Shown: one piece after another, positions 28,963 through 40,388 of the stretch
Position numbering within the stretch: the first letter of the stretch is position 1
Layout of the letters: the number at the start of each line of letters is the position of its first letter
Assembly (NCBI GenBank): GCA_900473205.1
Contig: UCLB01000018.1
Location: 232,322 to 296,321 of the forward strand
DNA length: 64,000 bases
Origin: Hyphomicrobiales bacterium
GTDB taxonomy: Bacteria; Pseudomonadota; Alphaproteobacteria; Rhizobiales; Rhizobiaceae
Direction: 5' to 3'
Program-made: the position numbers and the translations under genes
Notes under the pieces: generated by a model
What the model was told of the DNA's origin: nothing
What the model saw: the letters and a program-made list of their open reading frames with translations, nothing else
Database searches by the model: none

Positions 28963-29430
28963 ATGTCGAACGCCATCAAACAATCAGGCGCATATCTGGA
29001 AATCGTGTCCTTCCATCTCGGCGATCAGGAATTCTGCATCGACATCATGGCGATCCGCGAAATTCGCGGTTGGGCGCCGGTGACCCCGATGCCACACACA
29101 CCGCCTTACGTTCTCGGCCTCATCAACCTTCGCGGCGCGGTTATTCCCGTCATCGACATGGCCTGCCGTCTGGGCATGAAGATGACCGAACCTTCCGAGC
29201 GCTCCGCCATCATCGTTACCGACATCGGCGGCAAGCTGGTTGGTCTGCTGGTCGAACAGGTTTCCGACATGATGACCATCAAATCCGAAGACCTCCAGCC
29301 TGCACCTGAAATCATCCCCGAAGACCAGCGCAATTTCTGCCACGGCATCGTGGCGCTGGAAAAAAGCATGGTCTGCTTCCTCAACCTCGACACCGTTATC
29401 GCCGACGAGCTTTCGCGCGAAGCTGCTTGA
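28963..29430 (+). CDS. cheW: Chemotaxis coupling protein CheW
   Basis: A 155-residue CheW domain protein: AYLEIVSFHLGDQEFCIDIM, VLGLINLRGAVIPVIDMACR and IIVTDIGGKLVGLLVEQVSD are the classic signature stretches. CheW bridges chemoreceptors and the CheA kinase. It stands alone, away from other chemotaxis genes, and ends in a strong terminator at 29454-29486. Translation starts at ATG 28963 after CAGGAAAAG. Confidence 0.94.
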   Translation: MSNAIKQSGAYLEIVSFHLGDQEFCIDIMAIREIRGWAPVTPMPHTPPYVLGLINLRGAVIPVIDMACRLGMKMTEPSERSAIIVTDIGGKLVGLLVEQVSDMMTIKSEDLQPAPEIIPEDQRNFCHGIVALEKSMVCFLNLDTVIADELSREAA

Positions 29431-29453
29431 AGCGATTTTTAGACCACAGATGC

Positions 29454-29486
29454 AAACGGCGAGCCTCTGGCTCGCCGTTTTGTTTT
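29454..29486 (+). terminator. Rho-independent terminator after cheW
   Basis: AAACGGCGAG (29454-29463) and CTCGCCGTTT (29471-29480) form a 10 bp stem with a 7-base loop, followed by TGTTTT. Confidence 0.9.
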
Positions 29487-29519
29487 AAGTCGGAACGAAA
29501 AGGTGCGTAACACCTTCTA

Positions 29520-29603
29520 CGTCATCCTCGGGCTTGTCCCGAGGATCTAACGAATCCCGACATCAAACGTGGTTAGATCCTCGGGACAAGCCCGAGGATG
29601 ACG
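29520..29603. repeat. Nested palindromic intergenic repeat, cruciform type
   Basis: Two 32-base arms (29520-29551 and 29572-29603) are perfect inverse complements around a 20-base centre. Each arm is itself a small hairpin, with CCTCGGG, a CTTGT loop and CCCGAGG. The double-nested symmetry is typical of dispersed palindromic elements of Rhizobiaceae. It lies between the cheW terminator and the convergent creA gene. Confidence 0.85.
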
Positions 29604-29621
29604 ACATAATGTTAGCACCCA

Positions 29622-30107
29622 TCAAGGCTTGCCCTTCGTCCACGTCACCGTCTGCCCATAAAGCGGCACCGTCGAAATCGCCATCTTGGCCGAACCATCG
29701 GTCAGTTCGCGCGTGTGGACGAGGTAGATCAACGTATCATTCGCCTTGTCATAGATGCGGTTGACGACCATCTTTTTCCACACCAGCGACATGCCCTGCC
29801 GGAAGACTTCCTCGCCCTCCTTGCCAAGATCGATATCGCCAACTTCCACAGGCCCGGTCTGGCTGCAGGAAATGGCGTTGTTGGACGGGTCTTCAAACCA
29901 GTTGCCGTTCTTCAGGCGGTCGATCACGCCACGGTCGAAATAGGTGACGTGGCACGTCACACCCTTGACCTGCGGGTCGGCGATTGCCTCGACAACGATG
30001 TCATTGCCCGTCCAGTCGACACCCACCTTGCCAACCACCTGAGCCACAGCGGCAACAGGCAACAGGGCAAGACCCGCAATCACCAAGGAACGAAACGCTT
30101 TAGCCAT
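29622..30107 (-). CDS. creA: CreA-family periplasmic protein
   Basis: A 161-residue exported protein. The signal peptide ends near AVA|QVVG (residue 23). The family core GVDWTGNDIVVEAIADPQVK, CHVTYFDRG and SCSQTGPVEVGDI is clear, with two Cys (in CHVTYF and SCSQTG) that could form a disulfide. The biological role of CreA is poorly known. I use the ATG at 30107 because it begins the signal peptide; the frame stays open far upstream without such sequence. Confidence 0.9.
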   Translation of the reverse strand: MAKAFRSLVIAGLALLPVAAVAQVVGKVGVDWTGNDIVVEAIADPQVKGVTCHVTYFDRGVIDRLKNGNWFEDPSNNAISCSQTGPVEVGDIDLGKEGEEVFRQGMSLVWKKMVVNRIYDKANDTLIYLVHTRELTDGSAKMAISTVPLYGQTVTWTKGKP

Positions 30108-30172
30108 AACCCAAACCCTCACATGAACTGCCATAGAGATAGGTCTGTGCGGGCGGACAACAAGGCGTGATG

Positions 30173-30763
30173 TCAGCGTTTTCTCATGGTGCAGGGCGCA
30201 TAGCCGGTGGCGTGCAGACGTCCAGTCACCATACCGATCTTTTCGGGTATGTGGTGAATGTGCTCGACGGCAAGCGCCTTGGCCGCAGCAATAGACGCCG
30301 CCGCACACACCACCGCATCTTCCGCCGCATTGTGGTGGACGAAACGCAGTTGCAGATGATGGGCGATGATGTTGAGCTTGTGCGATGGCAGCGACGGCCA
30401 AACGCGTTGCGACATCTTCACGCTGCAAAAATAGGACAGCTGCGGATAGCTCTGGCGATATTTGTCGAAACTGGCCCGCATGACGCTGAAATCGAAGGCC
30501 GCATTATGCGCGATCATCGTTGAGTCACGCAGGTCATCGGCAAACTCGTCCATCACCTCGGGGAATTCCGGCGCGTCTTCCACATCGTGCGGCTTGATAC
30601 CGTGAATGGCGACATTGAAAGACGAAAACCGCATCTCCTTGGGCCGGATCAACCGCTCCTCCACCCGCACGATCCGTCCATCCTCGATCCACGCCAGCCC
30701 GACCGAGCAGGCGCTGCCCCGCTCCTCATTGGCGGTCTCGAAATCGATGGCGATGGTCTTCAA
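30173..30763 (-). CDS. DEDDh 3'-5' exonuclease, DnaQ/ExoX-like
   Basis: A 196-residue exonuclease. The DEDDh residues are seen as Asp7 and Glu9 in TIAIDFETANEE, Asp in HNAAFDFSVM, and the His/Asp pair in HHNAAEDAVV. Proteins of this type degrade or proofread DNA or RNA ends. The family N-terminus begins exactly at a TTG codon at 30763, so I choose it although its ribosome binding site is weak. The frame is open to 30844 without family sequence. Confidence 0.85.
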   Translation of the reverse strand: MKTIAIDFETANEERGSACSVGLAWIEDGRIVRVEERLIRPKEMRFSSFNVAIHGIKPHDVEDAPEFPEVMDEFADDLRDSTMIAHNAAFDFSVMRASFDKYRQSYPQLSYFCSVKMSQRVWPSLPSHKLNIIAHHLQLRFVHHNAAEDAVVCAAASIAAAKALAVEHIHHIPEKIGMVTGRLHATGYAPCTMRKR

Positions 30764-30899
30764 GGAGTGATTCCCGTTTGCTCTTCGCACGGCATAAAGC
30801 AAAGCGCAGCGAAAATGAACCGCCCACAGGAATCGGGTGGTCAAGCGCCACAGCCAGGATTACACAAAAGCCGGGACGATATGGCGAGGGGAATCGAGC

Positions 30900-31817
30900 G
30901 TGGCCGTACATAAACAGATGAATGCGACCGAATGGGCACTTCTGGTGGCTCTCTCGGTCCTGTGGGGCGGATCGTTCTTTTTCGTCGGCATCGCCGTAAA
31001 AGAACTGCCGCCAGTGACCATCGTCACGCTGCGCGTCTCCATCGCAGCCCTTGCACTACTCACCGTCTGCCGCATCATGGGTTATCGCGTGCCCAAAGCG
31101 CCAACGGTGCTGCGCGCCTTCTTCGGCATGGGGCTGCTCAACAACATAATCCCCTTCTGCCTCATCGTCTGGGGCCAGACCCATATTGCCAGCGGCGTCG
31201 CCTCCATTCTCAACGCTACCACGCCGCTCTTCACCGTCATCGTCGCGCATATGGTGACGACTGATGAAAAGCTGACCATCAACAAGCTTGCAGGCATCAT
31301 CATCGGCTTTGCCGGCGTCGCCACCATGATCGGCCCTTCGGCACTGACCGGGGAAAGCTCCAGCCTCTGGGGCCAGCTCGCCATTCTCGGCGCGGCCATT
31401 TCCTACGCCTTCGCTGGCATATTCGGCCGTCGCTTCAAAGCGATGGGCGTGCCGCCGCTGGTTACTGCAACCGGGCAGATCTCGGCATCCACCATCATGC
31501 TCATCCCCCTCGCCCTCATAATCGACCAGCCATGGTCGCTCGCCATGCCAAGCGGCGAAGTCTGGGCCGCCCTGCTCGGCATCGCGCTTCTTTCCACGGC
31601 GCTCGCCTACCTCATCTTCTTCCGCATCCTCTCCTCAGCCGGTGCCACAAACCTCGCGCTGGTCACCTTCCTCATCCCCGTCAGCGCCATACTGCTGGGG
31701 TCACTGGTGCTGGGCGAACAGCTGGAAGCAAAACATCTGATTGGCATGGCAATGATCGCCGCCGGGCTGGTGGCGATTGATGGCCGGGTGTTTCGGCGTA
31801 GAGTCGCTCAGTCTTGA
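30900..31817 (+). CDS. EamA/DMT-family permease
   Basis: A 305-residue, ten-helix inner-membrane transporter with two EamA repeats (starting EWALLVALSVLWGGSFFFVG and, in the second half, LWGQLAILGAAISYAFAGIF). The substrate is not predictable. I prefer the GTG at 30900, which has GAGGGG at 30886-30891; the ATG at 30918 has no ribosome binding site but is possible. It diverges from the exonuclease gene. Confidence 0.88.
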   Translation: MAVHKQMNATEWALLVALSVLWGGSFFFVGIAVKELPPVTIVTLRVSIAALALLTVCRIMGYRVPKAPTVLRAFFGMGLLNNIIPFCLIVWGQTHIASGVASILNATTPLFTVIVAHMVTTDEKLTINKLAGIIIGFAGVATMIGPSALTGESSSLWGQLAILGAAISYAFAGIFGRRFKAMGVPPLVTATGQISASTIMLIPLALIIDQPWSLAMPSGEVWAALLGIALLSTALAYLIFFRILSSAGATNLALVTFLIPVSAILLGSLVLGEQLEAKHLIGMAMIAAGLVAIDGRVFRRRVAQS

Positions 31818-32010
31818 CAGGCGTATCTCGCTACCGCATCTTCCACGCATGATCGCAATCGCAACCATCACGATGCTCAACACCCTCACCACCGGCTTGC
31901 CGGCGGGCGATGGAGCATTGTCGCGATAAAAGCGTGATCTTCCACTCAAGCCCTGCCAAAGCAGCAGGGCGGCATGGACCCCTGCTCTTTGCACAACCAA
32001 GGAGACAGGC

Positions 32011-32541
32011 ATGACACTATCAGCAGAACCGCCACCCCATCACGACTACAACCCATCCGAACTCGTCATTCGCGCCATAGGGCCGCAAGATGCCGAGGGA
32101 CTGACCAAGGTGCTGACCATGCCGGGCGTGCGCAGCGGCACGTTGCGCCAACCGTTTCAAAGCGTTGCCCAGACACTACGTTTCATCGAAGGCCTGTCGC
32201 CCGCCGATATTGTCATCGTAGCGGAATGGCGCGGCATGATCCTCGGCAATGCCGGTCTGCACGCCCATCTGGGAAGACGAAAACATTCAGCTTCGCTCGG
32301 CATGGGCATCCACGATGATTTCACCGGCAAAGGCGTCGGCACGCAACTGCTGGAAAAACTCTTCGACGCCGCCGATAACTGGCATGCCATCACGCGCATC
32401 GAACTAAACGTCTTCACCGACAACGAAGCGGCCATCCGCCTCTACGAAAAATTCGGCTTCGAAAAGGAAGGCACCCTCAGACAATACGCCTTCCGCCACG
32501 GCGCCTACGCCGATTGTTACATGATGGCCCGGCTTCGGTAG
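32011..32541 (+). CDS. GNAT-family N-acetyltransferase
   Basis: A 176-residue acetyltransferase of the RimJ/SpeG-like kind. The acetyl-CoA loop is FTGKGVGTQLLEKLF, followed by IELNVFTDNEAAIRLYEKFG and FEKEGTLRQYAFRHG. The acceptor is unknown. ATG 32011 follows AAGGAG. It converges with ligA, 15 bp apart. A 7 bp hairpin (31950-31970) lies in its leader. Confidence 0.88.
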   Translation: MTLSAEPPPHHDYNPSELVIRAIGPQDAEGLTKVLTMPGVRSGTLRQPFQSVAQTLRFIEGLSPADIVIVAEWRGMILGNAGLHAHLGRRKHSASLGMGIHDDFTGKGVGTQLLEKLFDAADNWHAITRIELNVFTDNEAAIRLYEKFGFEKEGTLRQYAFRHGAYADCYMMARLR

Positions 32542-32556
32542 ACGAAAAGGCTGGCG

Positions 32557-34764
<2,208 letters not shown>

Positions 34765-34847
34765 TTAACGCAGCCTGCCCACTTTTCAACGCCCAGCTTT
34801 CGCGTAATCTGATTTCCGGGAGCGAGCAGCAACGGGGATACATAACC

Positions 34848-35462
34848 ATGAACATGATGACACTCATCGCATTCGCCGCTGCCTTCTTTGTGTTCGCAGC
34901 CAGCCCCGGCCCCGATAATATGACCATCGTCGCACGAACGATCACCCATGGAGCGGCATCCGGCCTCGCCTATGGCGCAGGCACCGTCGCGGGCATCCTG
35001 ATCTTCCTCACGCTCGCCGCCTTCGGCCTCTCCATTCTTGCCGCCGAGATGGGCACAGTGATGACAGTCCTTCGTTACGCAGGTGCAGCCTATCTCATCT
35101 GGATGGGCATCAAGTTATGGACGGCGGAGCCGGTCGTGCCGGAGCTGCAACCGGTCAAAGCACGCGGCAACCTGCTATCGATCTTCGCCACCGGCATGGC
35201 GCTTAATCTCGGCAATCCGAAAATGCCGCTGTTCTATGTGGCCTTGCTGCCGAACGTGGTCGGAGCATCGCTGACGGTGGATCATCTGACGGCGCTGGCT
35301 GGCGTCATTCTCTGCGTGGAAGCCATCGTCATCGGTGGCCATGTGGCACTTGCCGTGCGCGCCCGCAGCCTGCTACGCTCGCAAAAAATCGTGCGCCGGG
35401 TCAACCGCACCGCCGGTGGGGTGATGATAGGTTCAGGTGTGGCAGTGGCGGTAACCCGTTGA
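34848..35462 (+). CDS. LysE/RhtB-family exporter
   Basis: A 204-residue membrane protein with six hydrophobic helices. The N-terminal signature AAFFVFAASPGPDNMTIVAR and YAGAAYLIWMGIKLW are typical of LysE/RhtB amino acid exporters. The substrate is unknown. The ATG at 34848 leads directly into the first helix. It diverges from ligA and is followed by the MBL-fold gene after 5 bp, so the two are likely co-transcribed. Confidence 0.88.
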   Translation: MNMMTLIAFAAAFFVFAASPGPDNMTIVARTITHGAASGLAYGAGTVAGILIFLTLAAFGLSILAAEMGTVMTVLRYAGAAYLIWMGIKLWTAEPVVPELQPVKARGNLLSIFATGMALNLGNPKMPLFYVALLPNVVGASLTVDHLTALAGVILCVEAIVIGGHVALAVRARSLLRSQKIVRRVNRTAGGVMIGSGVAVAVTR

Positions 35463-35467
35463 GTAGA

Positions 35468-36346
35468 ATGAAGATCAGTACAGACACGACGCAAATTCTC
35501 CAGCCTTATCCGGGCGTCTACGCCTATTATGACGGACGCATAAATAAGCGGCTCTACAGCCCGCAACCGAACTGGCTGGACGACGGGGCGTATGGTCTCG
35601 GTACAGCGTCCTATGCCATTGTCGATGGTGATGAAGCATTGGTTTACGATACGCATATTTCGCTGGAACATGCGCAATTGATAAGACGCCACATCGAAGA
35701 ACTTGGCGTTACCAAGATCCGGGTCGTTCTCAGCCACTGGCATGCGGATCACATTGCAGGAAACGAGGTTTTCGCAGATTGTGAAATCATAGCCTTGAAG
35801 CTGACCGCAAAGGCCATGGAAGACAACCGGCAGGAACTTGAAACGCGGGAGCCGATTATCTCTCCCATCGTCGGTCCGAACCGTATGTTCGAAACTTTCA
35901 TGACATTGAATGTCGGGACGCGTACTGTCGAACTTCATCACTTCGATATTCACAGCGCAGATGGCAACGTGCTTTGGCTGGAAGACGAAAAGCTGCTTCT
36001 TGCGGGTGATACGGTAGAAGACACTGTCACCTACGTCTCAGAAGCCGCACATACGCACAAGCATGTCCTCGAATTGCAGCGCATGCGCAACCTGCCCGTC
36101 CGACGCATTCTTCCCAACCATGGCGCTCCGGACATTATCGCGGCCGGTGGTTATGGACCTGAACTGATTGATGCCAACCGCCTCTATCTTCAGCGCCTGC
36201 TCGACCCAACACAACGTTCAAAGGCAGAAGGACAAAGCCTCAAGGACTTCATTGCCGATAATACGGACAGTGCCATCGTTTACTGCGAGCCTTACGAGGT
36301 CGTTCATCGGCACAATATCGACGCGATAAAAGCAGCAGGTCTATAG
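35468..36346 (+). CDS. Metallo-beta-lactamase fold hydrolase
   Basis: A 292-residue MBL-fold protein. The zinc-binding motif HWHADH is preceded by VVLS; the bridging Asp is in LLLAGDTVEDT and a late His is in ILPNHGAPD. Superfamily members include thioesterases, lactonases and other hydrolases; the substrate is not predictable. Codon use looks less GC-biased than recN and ligA. A TTG three codons upstream is an alternative start. It converges with recN. Confidence 0.86.
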   Translation: MKISTDTTQILQPYPGVYAYYDGRINKRLYSPQPNWLDDGAYGLGTASYAIVDGDEALVYDTHISLEHAQLIRRHIEELGVTKIRVVLSHWHADHIAGNEVFADCEIIALKLTAKAMEDNRQELETREPIISPIVGPNRMFETFMTLNVGTRTVELHHFDIHSADGNVLWLEDEKLLLAGDTVEDTVTYVSEAAHTHKHVLELQRMRNLPVRRILPNHGAPDIIAAGGYGPELIDANRLYLQRLLDPTQRSKAEGQSLKDFIADNTDSAIVYCEPYEVVHRHNIDAIKAAGL

Positions 36347-36351
36347 GATGA

Positions 36352-38025
36352 TCAATCCTGCGCGGCCAGCAGCTTGGCAGCAGCAGCCCTCGCCTCATCC
36401 GTCACCGAAGCACCGGCCAGCATGCGGGCGATTTCTTCGGTGCGGTGTTCGGGCTGCATGGTGGCGACGCGGGTGGCTATGCGCTCTGTTCCGTCACCGG
36501 ATGGGCCCTTGGAAATGAGCAGATGCGTCGCCGCGCGGGCGGCCACCTGTGGGGCGTGGGTGACGGAGAGAACCTGAACGGTTTTCGACAGGCGCTTCAG
36601 CCGCTGGCCGATGGCATCTGCCACTGCGCCACCGACGCCGGTGTCGATTTCATCGAAGACCAGTGTGGGGGCCGAACCGCGGTCAGCCAGAGCGACCTTC
36701 AGAGCCAGCAGGAAGCGCGAAAGCTCGCCGCCTGAGGCCACTTTCATGATCGGACCCGGGCGCGTGCCGGGGTTGGTCTGAACGTGGAACTCGACGATAT
36801 CGATGCCATCCGCGGTGCCCGAAGCGGCATCGCTGGTGACTTCCACGGTGAAGCGCGCGCGCTCCAGCTTCAAGGCTGGAAGCTCGGCCATCACAGCTTC
36901 GGAAAGAGCCGAGGCTGCGTTGTGGCGTTTTTCGGAAAGCGACTGGGCCGCCCGGTCGAAATCCGCCTTCACGACAATCAAATGCTTGTCCAGTTGGGCC
37001 AGCTTTTCTTCACCGGCATCGAGATCGGCGAGATCAGCCACCATCCGTTCGGCCAGCGCCGGAAGCTCGGTGACAGGAACGGAATATTTGCGGCCAGCAG
37101 CACGCAGGGCAAACAGGCGCTCCTCAACCCGCTCAAGCTCACGCGGATCGAATTCGGTGCGGCGAAGCGCGGCTTCTACTTCCATCTGCGCGTTGGACAG
37201 GTTGTCGAGTGCGGCATCCAGCAGCTGCACGGTTTCTTCCAGAAGACCGGGCGCTTCATGGCTCTTGCGCTCCAGACGGCGCATCATGGAAGCAATCATC
37301 GGAACGGGTGATGCGCTACCGTTGAGGAACTCGCTGGCCTCGCCGATATCACCGGCAATCCGCTCGGATTTCTGCATCACGCCACGGCGCTCGGCAAGTT
37401 CGTCCTCTTCGCCATCGCGTGGCGACAGAATTTCGAGTTCTTCAACGGATGCCCGCAGATAATCAGCCTCGCGGGCTGCTGCCTCCACCTTGGCGCGGTG
37501 TACTTTCAAGCCGCGCTCTGCATCTTTCCAGATGCGGTAAAGCGACTGAACGGAGATGACGTCTTCGGTCAGACCGGCAAAAGCGTCCAGAAGCGTGCGG
37601 TGAGCATTGGTATCGACCAGTGCGCGGTCATCATGCTGGCCATGGATTTCCACCATATGCTGGCCAAGCTGGCGCATCAATTGAACGGAAACAGCCTGAT
37701 CATTGACATAGGCCTTGGTGCGGCCATCGGCAGATTGAACGCGGCGGAAAATCAGATCGCCGTCATCATCGAGGCCGTTTTCCCGAAGCATCAGGCGGGC
37801 GGGATGCTGCATGCCAACTTCGAAGGTGGCCGTCACCTGCCCCTTGTCCTCGCCGTGGCGCACAAGGCCGCCATCGCCACGCCCACCGAGCGCCAGCGAC
37901 AGACTGTCGAGAAGAATGGATTTACCGGCGCCCGTTTCGCCGGTCAGCACAGAGAGGCCGGCCTCGAACCCAAGGTCGAGCCGTTCGATCAGAACGATAT
38001 CGCGGATCGATAGCTGGACCAGCAT
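36352..38025 (-). CDS. recN: DNA repair protein RecN
   Basis: A 557-residue SMC-like ATPase. Walker A GETGAGKS (29-36) near the N-terminus, central coiled-coil arms, and the C-terminal half with the signature SGGELSRFLLALK and Walker B VFDEIDTGVGG. RecN acts early in double-strand break repair. It lies 16 bp downstream of bamD and is co-oriented with the dcw genes. Confidence 0.95.
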   Translation of the reverse strand: MLVQLSIRDIVLIERLDLGFEAGLSVLTGETGAGKSILLDSLSLALGGRGDGGLVRHGEDKGQVTATFEVGMQHPARLMLRENGLDDDGDLIFRRVQSADGRTKAYVNDQAVSVQLMRQLGQHMVEIHGQHDDRALVDTNAHRTLLDAFAGLTEDVISVQSLYRIWKDAERGLKVHRAKVEAAAREADYLRASVEELEILSPRDGEEDELAERRGVMQKSERIAGDIGEASEFLNGSASPVPMIASMMRRLERKSHEAPGLLEETVQLLDAALDNLSNAQMEVEAALRRTEFDPRELERVEERLFALRAAGRKYSVPVTELPALAERMVADLADLDAGEEKLAQLDKHLIVVKADFDRAAQSLSEKRHNAASALSEAVMAELPALKLERARFTVEVTSDAASGTADGIDIVEFHVQTNPGTRPGPIMKVASGGELSRFLLALKVALADRGSAPTLVFDEIDTGVGGAVADAIGQRLKRLSKTVQVLSVTHAPQVAARAATHLLISKGPSGDGTERIATRVATMQPEHRTEEIARMLAGASVTDEARAAAAKLLAAQD

Positions 38026-38041
38026 GGCTTAGGCTCTGTCC

Positions 38042-38908
38042 TTAGGCTCCCACCAGTTTTTTACCGGCACGGGAAATCCAGGATTCCTTGTTTTCACGAG
38101 GCGCAAGCCCCTGCCCCTTCAGTAGCTTGAAGGAATCATCGTACCACTGGCTGTCAGGATAGTTGTTGCCGAGAACAGCCGCTGCCGTCTGGGCTTCATC
38201 CGCCAGACCCATGGCGTAGTAGGATTCCGTCAGACGGGCCAGAGCTTCTTCGATCTGGTTGGTGTTCTGATACTGCTCAACCACGATGCGGAAGCGGGAT
38301 ACGGCAGCCAGATATTCCTTGCGCTCAAGGTAATAACGACCAACCTGCATTTCACGTCCGGCCAGCTGGTCACGCGCGAAGCGGATTTTCGCCTGCGCAT
38401 CGGGCACATATTCCGAATCAGGGTAATCGGTAACGACCTTGTTCATCGCTTCGATGGTGCGCTGTGCGGCGCGCTGGTCCTGCGTCACGTCGGCAATCTG
38501 CTTGGAGTAAGCAAGACCGATCATGTACTGAACGTAAGCGGCGTCCTTGGCACGCGGATACTGCTTGAGGAAGCGTGTACCGGAGGCAATGGCCACATCG
38601 TTCTTGTTCTGGCGGGTCGCGATGAAGGTGTTCATGACCAGAGCCTTCTGGCCCCAGTCCGTGAACGGATATTGCTTGTCGATGGCCGAGAACTTACGAC
38701 CGGCTTCGGTCATGTTGCCGGCATTCATGTTGGCAAGGCCCTGTTTGTAGAGAACATCCGGCGGATCGGTTTCGACGCCAAGCTTGGTGATGTCGATGTC
38801 AGGGTCGGACTGGCAAGCAGTTACCAGCGTTCCGGCGCCAATCAGCATAAGCGATACGAGCACGCCCCGCACCGTTCCATTCATCGCACCAGACACTACA
38901 CGCTTCAT
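38042..38908 (-). CDS. bamD: Outer-membrane assembly lipoprotein BamD
   Basis: A 288-residue lipoprotein. The signal peptide ends in a lipobox (LVTAC, Cys32). Five TPR-like repeats follow, starting YKQGLANMNAGNMTEAGRKF and including FTDWGQKALV and YPDSEYVPDAQAKI. BamD is an essential part of the BAM complex that inserts beta-barrel proteins. Its place between lpxC and recN is usual for Rhizobiales. Confidence 0.94.
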   Translation of the reverse strand: MKRVVSGAMNGTVRGVLVSLMLIGAGTLVTACQSDPDIDITKLGVETDPPDVLYKQGLANMNAGNMTEAGRKFSAIDKQYPFTDWGQKALVMNTFIATRQNKNDVAIASGTRFLKQYPRAKDAAYVQYMIGLAYSKQIADVTQDQRAAQRTIEAMNKVVTDYPDSEYVPDAQAKIRFARDQLAGREMQVGRYYLERKEYLAAVSRFRIVVEQYQNTNQIEEALARLTESYYAMGLADEAQTAAAVLGNNYPDSQWYDDSFKLLKGQGLAPRENKESWISRAGKKLVGA

Positions 38909-39096
38909 TCGTCAGTTCCCACTTCCTGCGTCAATACAGAACATCGGCTTTTCCAGTGGCGTTTCTAGCCATAAAAGCGTCCGCAGGGCAACGCAATGAT
39001 GACGCAATAACGCATTTTTATGGCATGACACCCGCAAGCTGATGAATATATCTGCCGCAAAGCCATCATTTCACATCTGTTTTTTACCGACATACG

Positions 39097-39122
39097 AAAA
39101 AGCCGTCCCTGAGGACGGCTCT
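39097..39122 (-). terminator. Rho-independent terminator after lpxC
   Basis: On the minus strand AGCCGTCC (39120-39113) pairs with GGACGGCT (39108-39101) around a 4-base loop and is followed by TTTT. It lies just past the lpxC stop, so bamD-recN need their own promoter or read-through. Confidence 0.88.
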
Positions 39123-39142
39123 TGTTCTTTATAGGACTATGA

Positions 39143-40102
39143 TCAGGCAGACCAGGGAGCAAACTCAGTCTGCTGGATGGCTACGAACTCACGGGCGCGA
39201 ACCACGGGATGGCGCGCTGCCGGAGCTTCGACGATTTCATAGGCGGAAGGATCGTTCAGCAGGGCCTTCAGCGCGTTGGCATTGACCTTGTGGCCGCCGC
39301 GATAGGAACGGTAGCAGCCGATGAACTGCGCGCCTGCAAGGGCCAGATCGCCAACGGCATCCAGCGTCTTGTGACGGACGAATTCGTCCTTCTCGTACCG
39401 CAGGCCTTCCATGTTGATGACCGTGTGGTCGTCGGAAATCACGACGGAATTTTCGAGCGACGAACCCAGCGCGTAACCGGCGGCCCAGAGGCGCTCGACA
39501 TCACGCATGAAGCCAAAGGTACGGGCGCGCGACAGCTGATTCTTAAAGGTCTCGGCAGTCAGGTCGCCCTTCCAAACCTGGCGACCGATCAAAGGCGTGT
39601 CGAAATCGATCTCGACTTCGAAACGGGTGCCGTCATACGGGCGGAACTCGGCCCATGAAGCACCGGCTTCGATGCGCACAGGCTTGATGACGCGAATGTA
39701 GCGGCGCTTCACGCCCAGGTTCACGATGCCGACTGATTCGATGGCTTCGATGAAAGGCATCGAGCTGCCGTCCATGATCGGAACTTCAGGACCATCGACC
39801 TCAACGATGAGGTTGTCGATGCCCATGGCGTAGATGCCAGCCATGACATGCTCAACGGTTGCGATGGACTGCGGCAGCGAACGACCGATGACGGTGCAGA
39901 GATCCGTGTTGCCGACATTGGAGGAAACAGCCTTGAGTTCGACCGCGCTGCCATCTTCGTACTGGCGGCTGAAAACGATGCCCGTGCCCGCTTCCGCAGG
40001 CTGGAACGTCATGGACACCGGGTTGCCCGAATGCACGCCAATGCCCTTGAGCTGAACAGGATTGGCGATTGTTGTCTGGAAACCGAGCAGTCCGATGGTC
40101 AT
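39143..40102 (-). CDS. lpxC: UDP-3-O-acyl-N-acetylglucosamine deacetylase
   Basis: A 319-residue LpxC, the committed step of lipid A synthesis. The zinc-binding His residues are seen in ATVEHVMAG and in FVRHKTLDAVGDLALAG, with the later GGHKVNANAL motif. The N-terminus GFQTTIANPVQLKGIGVHSG is typical. ATG 40102 gives this N-terminus; the frame is open 37 codons upstream without family sequence. It is flanked by long leader and trailer regions (286 bp to ftsZ). Confidence 0.95.
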   Translation of the reverse strand: MTIGLLGFQTTIANPVQLKGIGVHSGNPVSMTFQPAEAGTGIVFSRQYEDGSAVELKAVSSNVGNTDLCTVIGRSLPQSIATVEHVMAGIYAMGIDNLIVEVDGPEVPIMDGSSMPFIEAIESVGIVNLGVKRRYIRVIKPVRIEAGASWAEFRPYDGTRFEVEIDFDTPLIGRQVWKGDLTAETFKNQLSRARTFGFMRDVERLWAAGYALGSSLENSVVISDDHTVINMEGLRYEKDEFVRHKTLDAVGDLALAGAQFIGCYRSYRGGHKVNANALKALLNDPSAYEIVEAPAARHPVVRAREFVAIQQTEFAPWSA

Positions 40103-40327
40103 GCGAATAAAGCCTTTTCGTGCGGACCTGCCTGCTATACCGGCGCGATCCAAATGTCTACCGAGGGGAATAAGCACCGGTGAAACCGCGTTATATTCTC
40201 GTCTCATCGTCATACATACGCACTGTGGATGGCTATCTCAAATCACTGTTGATTTCGCTTTGTAACAGACTCAAAGCTTTGAAAAACCTAATGTAACCGG
40301 CCCGTGCGAACTGTCATGAAACAGCAA

Positions 40328-40353
40328 TACCCGGGCTCTTTCGAACCCGGGTA
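40328..40353 (-). terminator. Possible terminator hairpin after ftsZ
   Basis: TACCCGGG and CCCGGGTA form an 8 bp stem about 35 bases past the ftsZ stop. The following T run on the minus strand is poor (TTGCTGTTT), so it may only pause or attenuate transcription into lpxC. Confidence 0.5.
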
Positions 40354-40388
40354 CCACATGGTGAAGAATCACAAGATCAGCTGCCTGA

